Source of the DNA: Labrenzia sp. R4_2
GTDB taxonomy: Bacteria; Pseudomonadota; Alphaproteobacteria; Rhizobiales; Stappiaceae
Assembly: GCF_017743865.1 (NCBI RefSeq)
Contig: NZ_JAGHRJ010000008.1
Location: 62,001-126,000, forward strand
Length of the DNA: 64,000 nt
Reading direction: 5' to 3'
Within the stretch, counting starts at the first letter, position 1; the number at the start of each line of letters is the position of its first letter. The notes beneath the pieces are model-generated. The model did not search any database. It saw only the letters and a list, made by a program, of their open reading frames with translations, and was not told where the DNA came from. A program made the position numbers and the translations under genes. Shown here piece after piece: positions 63,474-64,000 of the stretch.

Positions 63474-64000
63474 ATGTTAGACCCTAAACTTGGCATATTA
63501 AATAAAATAAATTTCCCAAAAGTAGATTTAAAAGTAGCTGCGTTTAGCGGAGCGTTGGCTTTACCTGTCTCTGCAATTGACGTTGTTGACAGAATATTTG
63601 GTAAATCTGAATACTATGAAGCATTTTTATGGGCAATATCGTTAGTACTTGTAATTTGGTTTTTGAAGTCGCGTAGAGACAAAAACAAAAACTATTTTTA
63701 TATCAAAGTCAGTTTTTTTACGTTTTTAGCACTCGCTACTACACAAACAAGCGCAAGGATAATGAATCCCCAAGACATCAATACAGAGCCATCTCTTTTT
63801 ATTCTAAGTAAAGAAATAGGCTCAAAAATAGATAAGCTAGTGGCAGACGTAGATGAGCTTAAGGATGGGCAAGACGAGTTAATCGATCTTGTTTCAATGG
63901 GCGGGTCAGACGGCTCTGTATCTGAACGCAATTTTGTTATCGAGGAGTATTCAAGATCGGGTGATAGTGCATCAGTAAGGCTAAGAAAAAATCATACTGA
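63474..64000 (+). CDS. Partial membrane protein running off the right end
   Basis: An open frame from the ATG at 63474 continues without a stop to the last base (175 codons visible), so the gene is truncated by the window. The product begins MLDPKLGILNKINFPKVD. It has two hydrophobic segments (AFLWAISLVLVIWF, SFFTFLALATTQTSA), then a soluble, probably coiled-coil part (SKIDKLVADVDELKDGQDEL). It is very AT-rich, like other acquired island genes. No family recognised. Confidence 0.6.
   Translation, partial: MLDPKLGILNKINFPKVDLKVAAFSGALALPVSAIDVVDRIFGKSEYYEAFLWAISLVLVIWFLKSRRDKNKNYFYIKVSFFTFLALATTQTSARIMNPQDINTEPSLFILSKEIGSKIDKLVADVDELKDGQDELIDLVSMGGSDGSVSERNFVIEEYSRSGDSASVRLRKNHT

Larger units (their letters stand above)
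52607..64000. mobile_element. Island 3 (partial): integrase, decayed IS3 element, STAND NTPase
   Basis: Begins at att copy 3 and continues past the window; no fourth copy of the tRNA end was seen up to 64000. It carries its own integrase reading away from att, an IS3 remnant, a large WD40 NTPase, a PIN-like protein, a lone small recombinase and AT-rich sequence at the right edge. The right boundary is unknown, so the extent is inferred. Confidence 0.55.

Overview
The window reads as an alphaproteobacterial chromosome, most likely Hyphomicrobiales and probably the Stappiaceae (Roseibium/Labrenzia/Stappia type). The evidence is a Caulobacter-style flagellar block (fliF-fliG-fliH-fliN-flbD-flhA, then sciP, fliK-flgD), perfect TTAA-N7-TTAA CtrA boxes, and an elongator tRNA-Met of alphaproteobacterial type. 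The family-level placement is inference from gene content only; no database was searched.

Positions 1-19680 are ordinary core chromosome: two GNAT acetyltransferases, a glutathionyl-hydroquinone reductase, a metallophosphoesterase, mtnA, a pair of paralogous 93-residue proteins, the flagellar genes, the CtrA inhibitor gene sciP and mnmA. Four full CtrA boxes and a sigma-54 promoter in front of fliK suggest the usual cell-cycle and flagellar hierarchy (CtrA, SciP, FlbD).

From 19683 onward the window is one large integration hot spot at a tRNA-Met gene. The last 45-48 bases of the tRNA occur three times (19712-19759, 30868-30912, 52559-52606), giving at least two complete tandem islands and the start of a third. 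Island 1 (about 11.15 kb) carries integrase, an AlpA-like protein, a replication protein, small and large terminase, portal, a fused prohead protease/major capsid protein, a gpW-like connector and a DUF2190 decoration protein. It has no tail, tape-measure or lysis gene. That is the gene content of a capsid-forming phage satellite (cf-PICI-like). An AT-rich accessory block sits in its middle.

Island 2 (about 21.7 kb) has a left part with possible defence genes (a Rad50-like SMC ATPase beside a GIY-YIG nuclease) and an operon of unrecognised genes. Its right part is a host-like redox block: peroxiredoxin, an OxyR-like regulator lacking one redox cysteine, an NsrR-type Rrf2 regulator, cydA-cydB-cydX, a Tat-exported type II sulfide:quinone oxidoreductase, a DUF5368 membrane protein, a TDT/SLAC1 channel and a DsrE protein. 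Together these look like a sulfide-oxidation module in which sulfide electrons pass through quinone to the sulfide-tolerant bd oxidase. The block is bracketed by a diverged 79-bp direct repeat. A tyrosine recombinase lies near the island's right end.

Island 3 (52607 to beyond the window) starts with its own large integrase, then a decayed IS3-type element, a 1570-residue NTPase with 18 WD40-like repeats (candidate antiviral STAND sensor), a zinc-ribbon/PIN-like protein, a small lone tyrosine recombinase, and a membrane protein gene that runs off the right edge. No CRISPR array or rRNA was seen.
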